Source: AP-15 sp963833745 (lineage in GTDB: Bacteria > Pseudomonadota > Alphaproteobacteria > ATCC43930 > CGMCC-115725). From it: DNA of 64,000 bases. Position numbers and translations under genes: made by a program. The stretch spans positions 995,268 through 1,059,267 of the forward strand of contig CAWHZD010000006.1 in NCBI GenBank assembly GCA_963833745.1. Direction: 5' to 3'. Under the pieces are notes generated by a model. The model made no database searches, was not told where the DNA came from, and saw only the letters and a program-made list of their open reading frames with translations. Positions 27,133 to 37,136 of the stretch are shown here, piece by piece (position 1 is the stretch's first letter; every line of letters begins with the position of its first letter).

Positions 27133-30100
27133 CGGCTGCACGCTCGCGCCAGAGCCTCGCCGGCGCTATTGCGGCGCGGTCGCCACAGGCCGCGCTCGAT
27201 CGCTTCGAGAAAGCGGCGGCTGGTTTCGGCGAGGGCGGCAGGATTGTGCTCCGCCATGAACCCGCGCACCGCATCATCGGCAAGATAGGCGTCGTAGAGG
27301 GCGTCGAAATGAGCGTCGTCGACCGCGTGCGCAGTCGCGGCAAAGGCGAACAGATAGTCGACCGTTGCGGCGATCTCGGCCGCACCCTTGTAGCCGTGGC
27401 GCATTACACCCGCGATCCACCGCGGGTTCGCGGCACGGGCGCGGACGACGCGGCCGATTTCCTCGCGCAAACTGCGGATGCGGGGCATCTCCGGACGCGA
27501 ATGGTCGTTATGCCAGACTGCCGGGACCCGGCCCGACAGCTGCCTTACGACGAGCGCCAGTCCGCCTTCGAATTGATAGTAATCGTCGCTGTCGAGCAGG
27601 TCGTGTTCGCGATTGTCCTGGTTGTGCAATACCGCGTCGGTGGCGGAGAGCCGCTGTTCGAGCATTCCCCGTTCGGCTCGCCCCTCGGTGCCGGCGCCAT
27701 AGGCATAGCCGCTCCACCCGAGATAGGCTTCGGCGAGATCGGCGTCGTCATTCCAAATTCGCTCGTCGATGAGGGTCTGCAGCCCTGCCCCGTAGGCGCC
27801 GGGCTTGGAGCCAAAGACGCGGTAGCCGGCGCGGCGCGACGCCTCCTCCGGTGGAATACCCTGCATTTCGAGGCTGCGACGATCGGCGGCAAAGCGAGCA
27901 GCGAGTGGGTTGAGGGCGCTCGGCTCGTCAAGCGCGGCGACCGCGCGCGCCGCCGAATTCGACGAGGTCGATCAGCCCCGGAAAGGCGTCGCGAAAAAAG
28001 CCGGAGACTCGCAGCGTGACATCGACGCGCGGCCGGTCAAGCACCGAAGCCGGCAGGATCTCGAACCCAGTCACACGGCCGCTCGCCCGCTCCCAGACCG
28101 GACGCACCCCCATCAGCGCCAGTGCCTGCGCGACATCGTCGCCGCCGGTGCGCATGTTGGCGGTGCCCCACGCCGACAGAGCTACCCGCTCGGGGTATGC
28201 GCCGCATTCCTGCGCATGCCGCTCGACCAGCATCGCCGCCGATTTCCAGCCAAGCTGCCACGCCGCCTGGGTTGGCACCGCGCGGATATCGACGGAAAAG
28301 AAATTGCGCCCGGTCGGCAACACCTCGGGCCGGCCGCGGCTCGGCGCACCGGACGGGCCGGGCGAGACGAAATGCCCGTCGAGGCCGGCCAGCAGCCCGC
28401 CAATCTCGGCCGCGCCGCAGCCCGCGACCGCCGGGCGCAATTCCTGCTCGATCCAATCGAGAACCGTGCGGGTCTGATGCCAGCCCGGCTCGGGAGCAGC
28501 CTCACCGGCAACGAGCCGCAGCGCCAGCGCCTCCAGCCGCTCGACCGTGTCGCCGGCGGTTCGCCACGGCTCCTCGTCAGCAAGAATCTTCGGGTGTGGG
28601 CCAGTCCAAGGGTCGGCCGGGTCGAGCGCCAATGGGTCGGCGTCGACACCCAGATCGGCGGCAAGCGCCCGCAACAGCGACGTATCTTCCGGACGCGAGC
28701 CGCGGGTGGCTCGGGCGAAGGCGACGAGCAACCCGTCGAGCCGCTCGCCCTCGGGGCTTTGCCCGAAGACATGCAGCCCGTCGCGGATCTGCAATTCCTT
28801 CAGCTCGCACAAGAACCCGTCGAGCTTGCGCAGCGCGGTTGCCGGCTGTTCGTCGGCGGCGATGCCGCAATCGCCGTCGAGCCCGGCGGCGTGGGCCTGT
28901 TCGAGGATCGCCGCGGCAAGAGGCCCGACGCGGCGCGCATCGCCCTGTGCCGCCTCATAATATTCGTCGATCAGGCGTTCGAGCTCGGCCGTGAGGCCAT
29001 AGCTGCCGGCGCGGGTCAGCGGCGGGGTCAGATGATCGACGATCACCGCCTGGGAACGGCGCTTCGCCTGCGTTCCTTCGCCCGGATCGTTGACGATGAA
29101 CGGGTAGAGGTGCGGCAATGGCGGCATCGCCGCTTCCGGAAAGCACTCCTCTGACAATGCCAGCGCCTTCCCCGGCAGCCATTCGAGAGTGCCGTGCTTG
29201 CCAAGATCAACGACCGCGTCGGCACGGAATTCCTGCGCCAGCCAGGCATAGGCGGCGAGATAGCCGTGCGGCGGCACCAATGCCGGATCGTGGTAGGTCG
29301 CTTTGGGATCGATGTTGTAGCCGCGCCCCGGTTGGATCAGCAGCGCGACGTTGCCGCAGCGGAAACCAGGGATCGCGAACCGGCCGCAATCGAGCCGGCC
29401 CTCACGGAAGAACGGGTCGCGCTGGGCCGGTCCCCAGCGCCCGGCGATCGCCTGCTGGACCACCATCGGGAGGGTCGCGAAGAACGCCGAGTAATCGGCA
29501 AAGGACAAGGTTTCCTCGGTCGGTGCGCCGGGGTTCGCGTTGGTCGGGCCGGCAAGGAGCCGCTCGATCAATGCTTGCGGGTCGCCGGGCATGGCGCCAA
29601 CGCGATAGCCGGCGGCCGCCAGCGCCCTGACGATTCCGATCGAGGAGGCGGGTGTGTCGAGGCCGACCCCGTTGCCGATGCGGCCGTCGCGATTGGGATA
29701 GTTGGCGAGGATCAGCGCCACCCGGCGTTCGGATGCCGGTTTCTGCCGCAGCCGTGCCCAGTTGCGCGTGAGGTCGGCGACAAAGGCAATGCGGTCGGCA
29801 ACCGGCCGATAGCCGACGAGATCCACTTCGGTCTCGGGGTCGCGGCCGAGCGGCGCCTTGAACGACACCGCGCGCGACAGGATGCGACCGTCGATCTCCG
29901 GCAACGCTACGTTCATCGCCAGGTCGCGCGGGGTGAGACCGCGCGTACCGACACGCCAGCTCTCCTCGTCGCCTCCGGCAAATACCACCTGCAGCACCGG
30001 GCAACCGGCGGCTGCCAGCGGGTCCTCCGCCGACCCGGCGCGCACCGAAAACCCGGTTGTGTTAAGGATCACCGCGGGCGACACCTCGGCTAAAAGCGCC

Positions 30101-30879
30101 GCGAGCAATGCCGTGGCTTCACCCTCCTTCAGGCTTTGCACAAAGACCGGCACCGGCCGCAGCCGCCGCGCCGTCAGCGCCCGCACCAAGGCATCGACCG
30201 GCGCGGTGTTCCCCGACTGCACCAATGCCCGATAAAACACGATGGGGACGACACCGCCCCCCGCTTCTTCGGGGGCAAGCTTGCCGCGCCACTCGGCGGC
30301 GATTTCGGCGAGCCCCGGCACGGCATGGTCGGGCCAGTAGAGACCCGCGCGCAACAATGGCGCCGGCTCGGCCCAAGCTGCCTCGCGGCCGATCAACGAA
30401 CCGGCATAGCGCAGGAAGTTCTCGGCGTTCGCCGGACCGCCTTCGATAAAATAGGCCCACAGCCGGCGCAGGCTGTCCATCGGGACGGTCGACAGCTCGG
30501 CGAGTTCAGGGTCGGGCTTGTCGTCGCCGGGCAGCAATGCCAGCGGGATGGCGCGCTCACGACAAGTCTCGAACAGCCGCTCGACGCCATAAGGCCAATA
30601 GGCGCTTCCGCCGAGAACACGGGCGACGACCAGCCGCGCGGCGGCGACAGTCTCCATGTAGAGGTCGACCGAGAAATTGTGACCGAGCCGCAGGATCGGC
30701 GCGAGCCGCAGCCGTGACGCCGCGGGGTCTTGCGCGCGCCGCCGCTTTTGCGCCGCGGCCAGCAGCGCCAACTCGGTGTCGGCGCTCGACAGCACGACAA
30801 TGTCGCCCGGCGTCTGCGCCAGATCGATCGCCGCCGAACCGTCGGCGATCGTCCCCGGGATTGTCGCCAAGAGATGCAT
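27120..30879 (-). CDS. cobN: Aerobic cobaltochelatase subunit CobN (frameshifted)
   Basis: This large chelatase subunit inserts cobalt into hydrogenobyrinic acid a,c-diamide together with CobS and CobT, neither of which is in the window. The N-terminal 975 or so residues include HGTLEWLPGKALALSEECFP and DNRNHP-like NYPNRDGRIGNGVGLDTPAS. The frame breaks at GAATTC (27955-27960) just after FFRDAFPGLIDLV. Deleting one A gives DSAARAVAALDEPSALNPLA and joins the C-terminal part (GSKPGAYGAGLQ, GWSGYAYG). The restored length is about 1252 aa, normal for CobN. cobW ends one base before the ATG. Confidence 0.92.
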
Positions 30880-31905
30880 TCAGCCGCCCAGCGCCGCCGT
30901 GATGGCATCGCGGTCGAGGCCCTTTTCGCCGATCACGACGAGGCGCGTCGCGCGCGCTTCGCCGAGCTGCCACGGTCGATCGAAATAATGCTGCACCCGG
31001 TCGCCGACGGCTTGCACGACTTGCCGCCGATCGCGGCCGGGGACATCGAGGAAGCCTTTGACCCGCAGCACGTCATGCGCCGAAATAGCGGCGCGCAGAC
31101 GGGCGAGAAACGCGGTGCCGTCAGCAACCGCGCCGAGGGTCACAACAAAGCTGTCGAAATCGTCGTGGTCGTGCCCCTCGGCCGCATCATGCAAGGACGG
31201 CCGAGCGGCGAGGTCGTCCTCGGCCGCGGCGGCGAGCCCGAGCGCCACCTGTGGCGGCACCGCCGCCTCCCGCACGGCGACCAGTCTGACCCCTCGGCGC
31301 AACCGGCTTTCGATTTCCCGCCGCAGGCTCGCCAACACTTCCGCGCTGATCAGATCGGTTTTGTTCAGGATCACCAGATCGGCGCAGGCGAGCTGATCGC
31401 CGAACACCTCCTCGAGCGGACTGTCATGGGTAAGCGCCGCATCGGCGTCGCGCTGGCGCGCCACCGCCGCGGGGTCGTCGGCAAATCGGCCGGCGGCGAA
31501 AGCTGCGGCGTCAATCACCGTCAGCACCCCGTCTACGGTGGTGCGCGTGCGGATCTCGGGCCAGGCGAAGGCCTGCACCAAGGGCTTGGGCAGGGCCAGC
31601 CCCGAGGTCTCGATCAGGATGTGCTCGGGTGGTGCCGGCCGGTCGAGCAGCCGCGTCAGGGTCGGCAGAAAGTCGTCGGCGACGGTGCAGCACAGACAGC
31701 CATTCGCGAGTTCGACGATGTCGTCTTCGGTGCACGCCTCGTCGCCGCAGCCGAGCAACAGCTCGCGGTCGATGCCGAGCGCGCCAAATTCGTTGACAAC
31801 GACAGCAAGCCGCCGCCCCTGCGCCCGCGCCAACAGATGCCGCACGAGGCTGGTCTTGCCGGCGCCGAGAAAGCCGCTGATCACCGTCGCCGGAACTCGT
31901 CGCAT
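30880..31905 (-). CDS. cobW: Cobalamin biosynthesis metal-chaperone GTPase CobW
   Basis: The 341-aa G3E GTPase has Walker A SGFLGAGKTSLVRHL, the metal-binding motif NGCLCC (CxCC, near residue 70), ETSGLALP and NKTDL. A short His/Asp patch (EGHDHDDFD) lies before the C-terminal CobW domain. It is thought to deliver cobalt to the CobN chelatase, and direct adjacency to cobN fits. The start at 31905 lies 3 bases after the cobP stop. Confidence 0.95.
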   Translation of the reverse strand: MRRVPATVISGFLGAGKTSLVRHLLARAQGRRLAVVVNEFGALGIDRELLLGCGDEACTEDDIVELANGCLCCTVADDFLPTLTRLLDRPAPPEHILIETSGLALPKPLVQAFAWPEIRTRTTVDGVLTVIDAAAFAAGRFADDPAAVARQRDADAALTHDSPLEEVFGDQLACADLVILNKTDLISAEVLASLRREIESRLRRGVRLVAVREAAVPPQVALGLAAAAEDDLAARPSLHDAAEGHDHDDFDSFVVTLGAVADGTAFLARLRAAISAHDVLRVKGFLDVPGRDRRQVVQAVGDRVQHYFDRPWQLGEARATRLVVIGEKGLDRDAITAALGG

Positions 31906-31908
31906 TTT

Positions 31909-32460
31909 TCAGCCGCCCTTCAGCGCCAACGGCAGACCGGCGGCGACAAAGACGACGTGGTCGGCGAGCGCGGCGACGTCCTGGTTGAGCCGTCCCGCGG
32001 CGTCGCGAAAATTGCGGCCGAGCGGTGTCTCGGGTACGAGGCCCATCCCCACTTCATTGGCGACCAGCACCACCGGCCCGGCGGCGAGCCGCAACGCCGC
32101 ACACAGCGAGGTCGATGCATCGTCGAGCGAGCGCCCGGCGAGCAATACGTTCGACAGCCAAAGGGTCAGGCAATCGACCAGCAGCGGCCGTTCGGGGCGG
32201 GCTTCGGCGGCAATCACTGCGGCGAGCGCCAACGGCTCTTCGACCGTGCACCAGAACGGGCCGCGGCGCGCCCGATGCGCGGCGATGCGCGCCGCCATCT
32301 CGGCGTCGCCGGCTTCGGCGGTCGCGCAATAGGTGCCGCCGTCACCCGCCGCCTCGATCAGCCGCTCGGCATGGCGGCTCTTGCCCGACCGGGCGCCGCC
32401 CAGCACCAGCGTCACCGGGGGCAGCCCGGCGCGCGCTCGGCCCTTACTCGCCATCGGCAT
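31909..32460 (-). CDS. cobP: Bifunctional adenosylcobinamide kinase/guanylyltransferase
   Basis: The 183-aa enzyme phosphorylates adenosylcobinamide and converts it to the GDP form. It has P-loop VLGGARSGKSRHAE at the N-terminus, the GTP-binding HRARRGPFWCTVEEP region and LLVDCLTLWLSNVL, all typical of CobP/CobU. The start at 32460 has a GGAGGAGGG ribosome site. The open frame upstream to 32664 is the cobalamin riboswitch, not protein. First gene of the string cobP-cobW-cobN. Confidence 0.94.
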   Translation of the reverse strand: MPMASKGRARAGLPPVTLVLGGARSGKSRHAERLIEAAGDGGTYCATAEAGDAEMAARIAAHRARRGPFWCTVEEPLALAAVIAAEARPERPLLVDCLTLWLSNVLLAGRSLDDASTSLCAALRLAAGPVVLVANEVGMGLVPETPLGRNFRDAAGRLNQDVAALADHVVFVAAGLPLALKGG

Positions 32461-32489
32461 CGGTCCCTCCTCCTCCGCCCGAGGAATCG

Positions 32490-32665
32490 TCCCAAATCGC
32501 GCGATACGGAGGTCTCCTGGCTCGGGGTCGTCGCCCGCGGCACCTTCCCAGCCAGCTTTCGCTTGACCAGTGGCCATCGCTGCGGGCTCGCCGCTTACAG
32601 TTGCGGGGGCAGCGCCGGCATTGCACCGGACTTCCCTGTCGCATCGCGAGCATGACGCTAGCACA
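32490..32665 (-). promoter_or_regulatory. Cobalamin (B12) riboswitch
   Basis: On the minus strand the leader reads GGGAAGTCCGGTGCAATGCCG, GCTGCCCCCGCAACTGTAAG, a CCACTGG element, GGGAAGGTGC, then GAGCCAGGAGACC, the conserved order of the B12 riboswitch including the B12 box (32508-32523). The cobP start lies about 30 bases past the element and the ribosome site is close to it. Control is therefore probably at translation or by a short terminator, with adenosylcobalamin shutting off cobP-cobW-cobN. Confidence 0.95.
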
Positions 32666-32783
32666 CCCCACTCGGCTGCGTCTCGCGGTTTGATCTCGAT
32701 CGGGTGTGTGCCAGAGCAACGGCGCCGAACGGCGCAGGGACCGTGGGTGGCCTGGGTTTAGGGTGGTTTTGGGCGGAACGGGA

Positions 32784-33149
32784 TCAGCGTGGCAGGTTCA
32801 TCGGCATCATGTTGGCGTTGAGGTCGGCAATGATCCAGCATGAGCCGGCGATAACGAGAAAGACGATCAACAGGCCGAAAGCCAGGGCCAGAATATTGTT
32901 CGTGTGATCGGGCCCGCTGCCCAAATGCAGAAAGAAGACAAGGTGGACGCCGATCTGCGCGAAGGCGAGCACGATCAGCCCGACCGGTACGCCCGGGGGC
33001 CACAGCAAGCTCGTTTGCGAAACGACGAACGACGCGATCGTCAGCAGGACGGCGAGCCCCAGCCCCACCGTGTACGACAGAACGTTAGCCGTGGACTCCG
33101 CGTCTTCGACGCCGGGCGTCCGGTCATATGGGCGATCGTCGCCGTCCAT
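32784..33149 (-). CDS. cyoD: Cytochrome bo3 ubiquinol oxidase subunit IV
   Basis: The 121-aa membrane protein has three hydrophobic helices (TVGLGLAVLLTIASFVV, VGLIVLAFAQIGVHLVFFLH, ILALAFGLLIVFLVIAGSCW) and the CyoD pattern FAQIGVHLVFFLHL. The ATG at 33149 overlaps the cyoC stop by one base (TGATG). Last gene of cyoABCD; no haem O synthase (cyoE) follows here. Confidence 0.93.
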   Translation of the reverse strand: MDGDDRPYDRTPGVEDAESTANVLSYTVGLGLAVLLTIASFVVSQTSLLWPPGVPVGLIVLAFAQIGVHLVFFLHLGSGPDHTNNILALAFGLLIVFLVIAGSCWIIADLNANMMPMNLPR

Positions 33150-33775
33150 CAGCGAGCTCCCATCAGGTAGACCACCGTTATCACCCCGATCCAGATGATA
33201 TCCAGCGCGTGCCAGAACAGGCTGAAGCACAACAGGCGCCGGAGCACGTTGGGCCGCAAGCCCTTGACGACGACTTGGGCCACCATATAGGTGAGCCAGA
33301 CCAGGCCGCTGGTAACGTGCGCGCCATGCATGCCCACCAAGGTGAAAAAGGCCGACAAAAAGGCGCTGCGCGAGGGCCCGGCGCCCCGGCTTACCATGCC
33401 GGCAAATTCCGAGATTTCGATGTAGAGGAAGGCTGCGCCGAGTACGAAAGTACCAACGGAGAAGGCAAGAAAACGGCCCTGCTGCCGGCGTTCGGCGGAC
33501 AATGCCCCAAGTCCGCAGGTATAGCTCGAAACTAGCAAGCACATGGTCTCGATAAAGACACGGTGAAGATTGAACAGCTCGCTCCCGGTCGGTCCGCCGG
33601 CAGTCTGGCCGGACAGCACCGCGTAGGCCGCGAACAGGCCCGAGAACATCGTCACGTCGCTGAGGATGAAGATCCAGAACCCGTAGGCGACGACGGTCCG
33701 TGTCGAGGCCGGGCCGCCGCCGCCCCGCCCGCGGACGAACTCGGCAGGCGCCGCGTCGATCGTCGTGATGGTCAT
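33149..33775 (-). CDS. cyoC: Cytochrome bo3 ubiquinol oxidase subunit III
   Basis: The 208-aa inner-membrane protein has five helices and subunit III signatures: YGFWIFILSDVTMFSGLFAA, the conserved Glu in YIEISEF, and FFTLVGMHGAHVTSGL with WHALDIIWIGV at the end. It stabilises the oxidase core. The start overlaps the cyoB stop (ATGA). Confidence 0.95.
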   Translation of the reverse strand: MTITTIDAAPAEFVRGRGGGGPASTRTVVAYGFWIFILSDVTMFSGLFAAYAVLSGQTAGGPTGSELFNLHRVFIETMCLLVSSYTCGLGALSAERRQQGRFLAFSVGTFVLGAAFLYIEISEFAGMVSRGAGPSRSAFLSAFFTLVGMHGAHVTSGLVWLTYMVAQVVVKGLRPNVLRRLLCFSLFWHALDIIWIGVITVVYLMGAR

Positions 33776-35742
33776 GCGGTCCGCCCGAGGCCGAGCCGGG
33801 CCCGTTCCATTCGCGCCATTTCGGTGGCCGGGATTTCGCGCTCACGGTTCTCGCTCCAGCCGAACACCAAAACCGTAATGGCGATGGCGAGAAGGCCGAG
33901 GATCGCCATCCACCAGATGTGCCAGATCGCCGCAAAGCCGGCTGTCACTGCAAAGAAGGCGATGACAAGGCCGATCGGGCTGTTGCGCGGTATCTCGATG
34001 GTTTCATAGGCCGGTTCGACGGTAGTCAGTCCCCGCCGCTTCATGTCCCAGAAAGCATCGATTGTCTCGACCCTGGGCATCACCGCAAAGTTGTAGGAGG
34101 GCGGCGGCGACGACGTCGCCCATTCCAAGGTTCGACCATTCCACGGGTCGCCGGTCAGGTCGCGGCGGCTCGCGCGCGTGCGGATGCTGACATAGAGCTG
34201 CACGATCTGGCACAGGATGCCGAGGAAAATGACGACGGCTCCGGCCTCCGCGACCAGCAGCAGCGGCCGCCAGCTCGGGTCGGCAATGTGCTGGAGGCGC
34301 CGCGTCATGCCCATCAGCCCCAGGACGTAGAGCGGCGTAAACGCAAGATAGAAGCCAACAAGCCAGCACCAGAAACTGGCCTTGCCCCACCACTCGTCGA
34401 GGGTGAAGCCGAACGCCTTGGGGAACCAATAATTATAGCCGGCCAATGCGCCGAAAATCACGCCGCCGATGATGACGTTATGAAAATGGGCGACCAGGAA
34501 GACGCTGTTGTGCAGCACAAAGTCGACCGGTGGGACCGCCAAGAGAACGCCCGTCATGCCGCCAAGGACAAAGGTGACCATAAAGCCGATCGAGAACAGG
34601 ACGGGGGTCCGGTACACGATCCGTCCGCGGAACATGGTAAATAGCCAGTTGAAGACTTTGACGCCGGTCGGCACCCCGATGATCATCGACATGATGCCGA
34701 AGAAGGCGTTGACGTCGGCGCTCGCCCCCATAGTGAAGAAGTGATGCAGCCAAACCATGAATGACAGAACACAAATCGCCAAAAGAGCGAGGACCATCGA
34801 GCGGTAGCTGAACAGCGGTTTGCCCGAAAAAGTCGCTATTACTTCGGAGAATACACCAAACGCCGGCAGGATAAGAATGTAAACTTCGGGATGACCCCAC
34901 GCCCAGAACAGGTTGACGTACATCATCATGTTGCCGCCGCCGTCGTTGGTAAAAAAGTGCATGCCGACGTAACGATCGAGCAGCAGCATCGCAAAGGTCG
35001 CGGTCAGGATCGGAAAGGCGACGACAATCAATATGCTCGAGGTCAAGGCGCTCCAGCAGAATACCGGCATGCGGAAATAGATCATCCCCGGGGCGCGCAA
35101 TTTGAGGATGGTGGTGACCATGTTGATACCGGCGAACAGCGTGCCGATGCCTGAGATCTGTAAGACCCAAAGGTAATAGTCGACGCCCTCATCGGGCGAA
35201 AAAGCAAGCTCGGACAGCGGCGGATAACCCATCCAGCCGGTACGGGCGAAACTGCCGATGACGAGCGACACGTTGATCAGCAGCGCGCCCGATGCCGACA
35301 GCCAGAAACTTACCGAGTTGAGCACGGGAAAGGCGACGTCGCGCACGCCGAGCTGGAGCGGCACGACAAAGTTCATCAGTCCTACGACGAACGGCATCGC
35401 CACAAAAAAGATCATGATCGTGCCGTGTGAGGAAAAGATCTGGTTGTAGTGATCGGGCGGCAGGTAGCCCTCGGCGCCGCCGATGGCGATCGCCTGTTGT
35501 GAGCGCATCATGATCGCATCGGAGAAGCCGCGCAGCAGCATGACCAACGCCAAAATCAAGTACATGACGCCAATTCGTTTATGGTCGACGCTGGTCAGCC
35601 ACTCGCGCCACAAATAGGGCCACCACCCTCTCTTGGTGACGATCCCGAGCACGACGAGGATGACGATACCGACCACCCCCATCGCGTATAGCGGCAGAGG
35701 TTGGTAGAACGGGATCGCCGCCCAGCTCAGGTTGCCCAGCAT
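33772..35742 (-). CDS. cyoB: Cytochrome bo3 ubiquinol oxidase subunit I
   Basis: The 656-aa haem-copper catalytic subunit oxidises ubiquinol and pumps protons while reducing O2 to water. It shows WREWLTSVDHKRIGVMY, the haem ligand His in SSHGTIMIFF, the Cu-B His and cross-linked Tyr in WAWGHPEVYILILPAFG, the HH pair in VWLHHFFTMGA and the haem ligands in VAHFHNVIIGG. The ATG at 35742 has an AGGAGG site; the longer frame upstream is antisense-like noise within cyoA. Confidence 0.97.
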   Translation of the reverse strand: MLGNLSWAAIPFYQPLPLYAMGVVGIVILVVLGIVTKRGWWPYLWREWLTSVDHKRIGVMYLILALVMLLRGFSDAIMMRSQQAIAIGGAEGYLPPDHYNQIFSSHGTIMIFFVAMPFVVGLMNFVVPLQLGVRDVAFPVLNSVSFWLSASGALLINVSLVIGSFARTGWMGYPPLSELAFSPDEGVDYYLWVLQISGIGTLFAGINMVTTILKLRAPGMIYFRMPVFCWSALTSSILIVVAFPILTATFAMLLLDRYVGMHFFTNDGGGNMMMYVNLFWAWGHPEVYILILPAFGVFSEVIATFSGKPLFSYRSMVLALLAICVLSFMVWLHHFFTMGASADVNAFFGIMSMIIGVPTGVKVFNWLFTMFRGRIVYRTPVLFSIGFMVTFVLGGMTGVLLAVPPVDFVLHNSVFLVAHFHNVIIGGVIFGALAGYNYWFPKAFGFTLDEWWGKASFWCWLVGFYLAFTPLYVLGLMGMTRRLQHIADPSWRPLLLVAEAGAVVIFLGILCQIVQLYVSIRTRASRRDLTGDPWNGRTLEWATSSPPPSYNFAVMPRVETIDAFWDMKRRGLTTVEPAYETIEIPRNSPIGLVIAFFAVTAGFAAIWHIWWMAILGLLAIAITVLVFGWSENREREIPATEMARMERARLGLGRTA

Positions 35743-35743
35743 T

Positions 35744-36709
35744 TCAGCCTCCTGCCTGGGCCGCCGGCGGACACCAGGCCCCACTGGCGTGCACCTTTTC
35801 GGGGTGGAGCGCCGTCTGGTCGACAATGCGCCTGAACAGGTTCGGATCGACCGCGCGAAAGGTCGTCGGCGGCACGGCCAGGCTCGGCTTTGCCAATGCG
35901 GCATAGCCGGCAAGGTCGAGCGCTGAACCCGAGCCGCCGCGCACCTGGGCGACCCAACCGTCAAAATCGGCGGCGGGCACCACCTTGGCCGTGAACCGCA
36001 TGTCGGCAAAGCCGTCGCCGCTGAAATTGGCCGAAATCCCTGGATAGTCGCCGGGCTTGTCCGCCAAGAGGTTCAGGTGGGTGGTCATCCCCGGCATCGT
36101 GTAGATCTGACTGCCGAGTTGCGGGACAAAGAACGAATTCATTACCGTTGCCGACGTCAGACGAAAGTTGACCGGTGTTCCCGCCGGGATAACCAGCTGA
36201 TTGAGGGCAGCGATACCCTGATCGGGGTAGATAAACAGCCATTTCCAATCGAGCGAGGCGACGTCGACCTCGATCGGCTTGGCGTTCGTGGCGATCGGCG
36301 CTCGCGGATCGAGCTGATGGGAGCTGATCCAGGCGACCCCGCCCAGCAGGATCACGACCAGCGCCGGGATCGACCAGATGACAAAATCGATGCGCCCTTC
36401 ATAGGCCAGTTCCTCGCTCCGGCTGGCGCGGGCGTTGGACGACCGAAACCACCAGGCGAATCCCAACGTCGCCAGGATCACCGGAACCACGACCACAAGC
36501 ATGATTTCGGTCGAGTTGATCAGCAGAAGCAGCTGCGCCGAAGCGATCGGCCCCTGCGGATCGAGTATGCCCGCCGGCTGGCACGAAGCGACCAGCACGG
36601 CGGCGCACACGGCTATTGCGCAACGCAGGCTCGAACGCCGGGACTCGTGCCGAGCGTTCGATGCGGGAGCGTGCGGTGCATCAGGTGTCGCGTAACGCCG
36701 GTCGTGCAT
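35744..36709 (-). CDS. cyoA: Cytochrome bo3 ubiquinol oxidase subunit II, lipoprotein
   Basis: The 321-aa subunit has a signal sequence with lipobox LVASC, two membrane helices, and a periplasmic cupredoxin domain (DWKWLFIYPDQGIA, MNSFFVPQLGSQIYTMPGM). The Cu-A ligand cysteines of cytochrome c oxidases are absent, as expected for quinol oxidases. The ATG at 36709 has a GGAG site; a start 13 codons earlier is possible. First gene of the cyo operon. Confidence 0.94.
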   Translation of the reverse strand: MHDRRYATPDAPHAPASNARHESRRSSLRCAIAVCAAVLVASCQPAGILDPQGPIASAQLLLLINSTEIMLVVVVPVILATLGFAWWFRSSNARASRSEELAYEGRIDFVIWSIPALVVILLGGVAWISSHQLDPRAPIATNAKPIEVDVASLDWKWLFIYPDQGIAALNQLVIPAGTPVNFRLTSATVMNSFFVPQLGSQIYTMPGMTTHLNLLADKPGDYPGISANFSGDGFADMRFTAKVVPAADFDGWVAQVRGGSGSALDLAGYAALAKPSLAVPPTTFRAVDPNLFRRIVDQTALHPEKVHASGAWCPPAAQAGG

Positions 36710-36748
36710 GGAGGTCTCCGCTACCGAGGACGACACCGAAAACGCCAC

Positions 36749-37136
36749 TTACGTCGCGCCAAACCCTTAACCACGGAGTTTAATGTGAAGCCCGCGGTTT
36801 GCCAATCCCGCTCGCCCGCGCGCTGCGGGTCGCATGAGTTTCCGCGTCGGCCTTCCATCGACCGAAGACTTCGCCGATCTGTTTTTGCCGTCCGAACGGG
36901 AAACTGAAGACGTCAGCCTAAGATTGCCTCCCGCAGGCCGGTCGGGTGGGTCGCAATGACAGCGAGCGCAGCAGAAAGTCGCCGGCACTATCAACCAGTA
37001 CCCCCGCGATCGGCTGCGCCACGCTGATTTTATTGCGGCAACGGGCACCTGACCCTCGGGTCGAGCTCGAGGGTCAGGCTTTAGTAAACGAGCGCCCCTG
37101 CCGGCGGCAACGCCGAGAGGGGGCGGCCGAGGCCGC
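36749..37136. other. Intergenic region upstream of cyoA with a strong hairpin
   Basis: This 388-base stretch has no credible gene. It should hold the cyo promoter on the minus strand, though I cannot pick a clear one. The notable structure is an exact inverted repeat at 37049-37077. Confidence 0.5.
37049..37077. terminator. Perfect 10-bp inverted repeat, possible terminator
   Basis: CTGACCCTCG (37049-37058) and CGAGGGTCAG (37068-37077) pair exactly around a 9-base loop. It lies just downstream of the minus-strand NIPSNAP gene and could end its transcript. The T-run (GCTTTT) is on the plus-strand side, so a classical factor-independent terminator for the minus strand is not clear. Confidence 0.4.
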
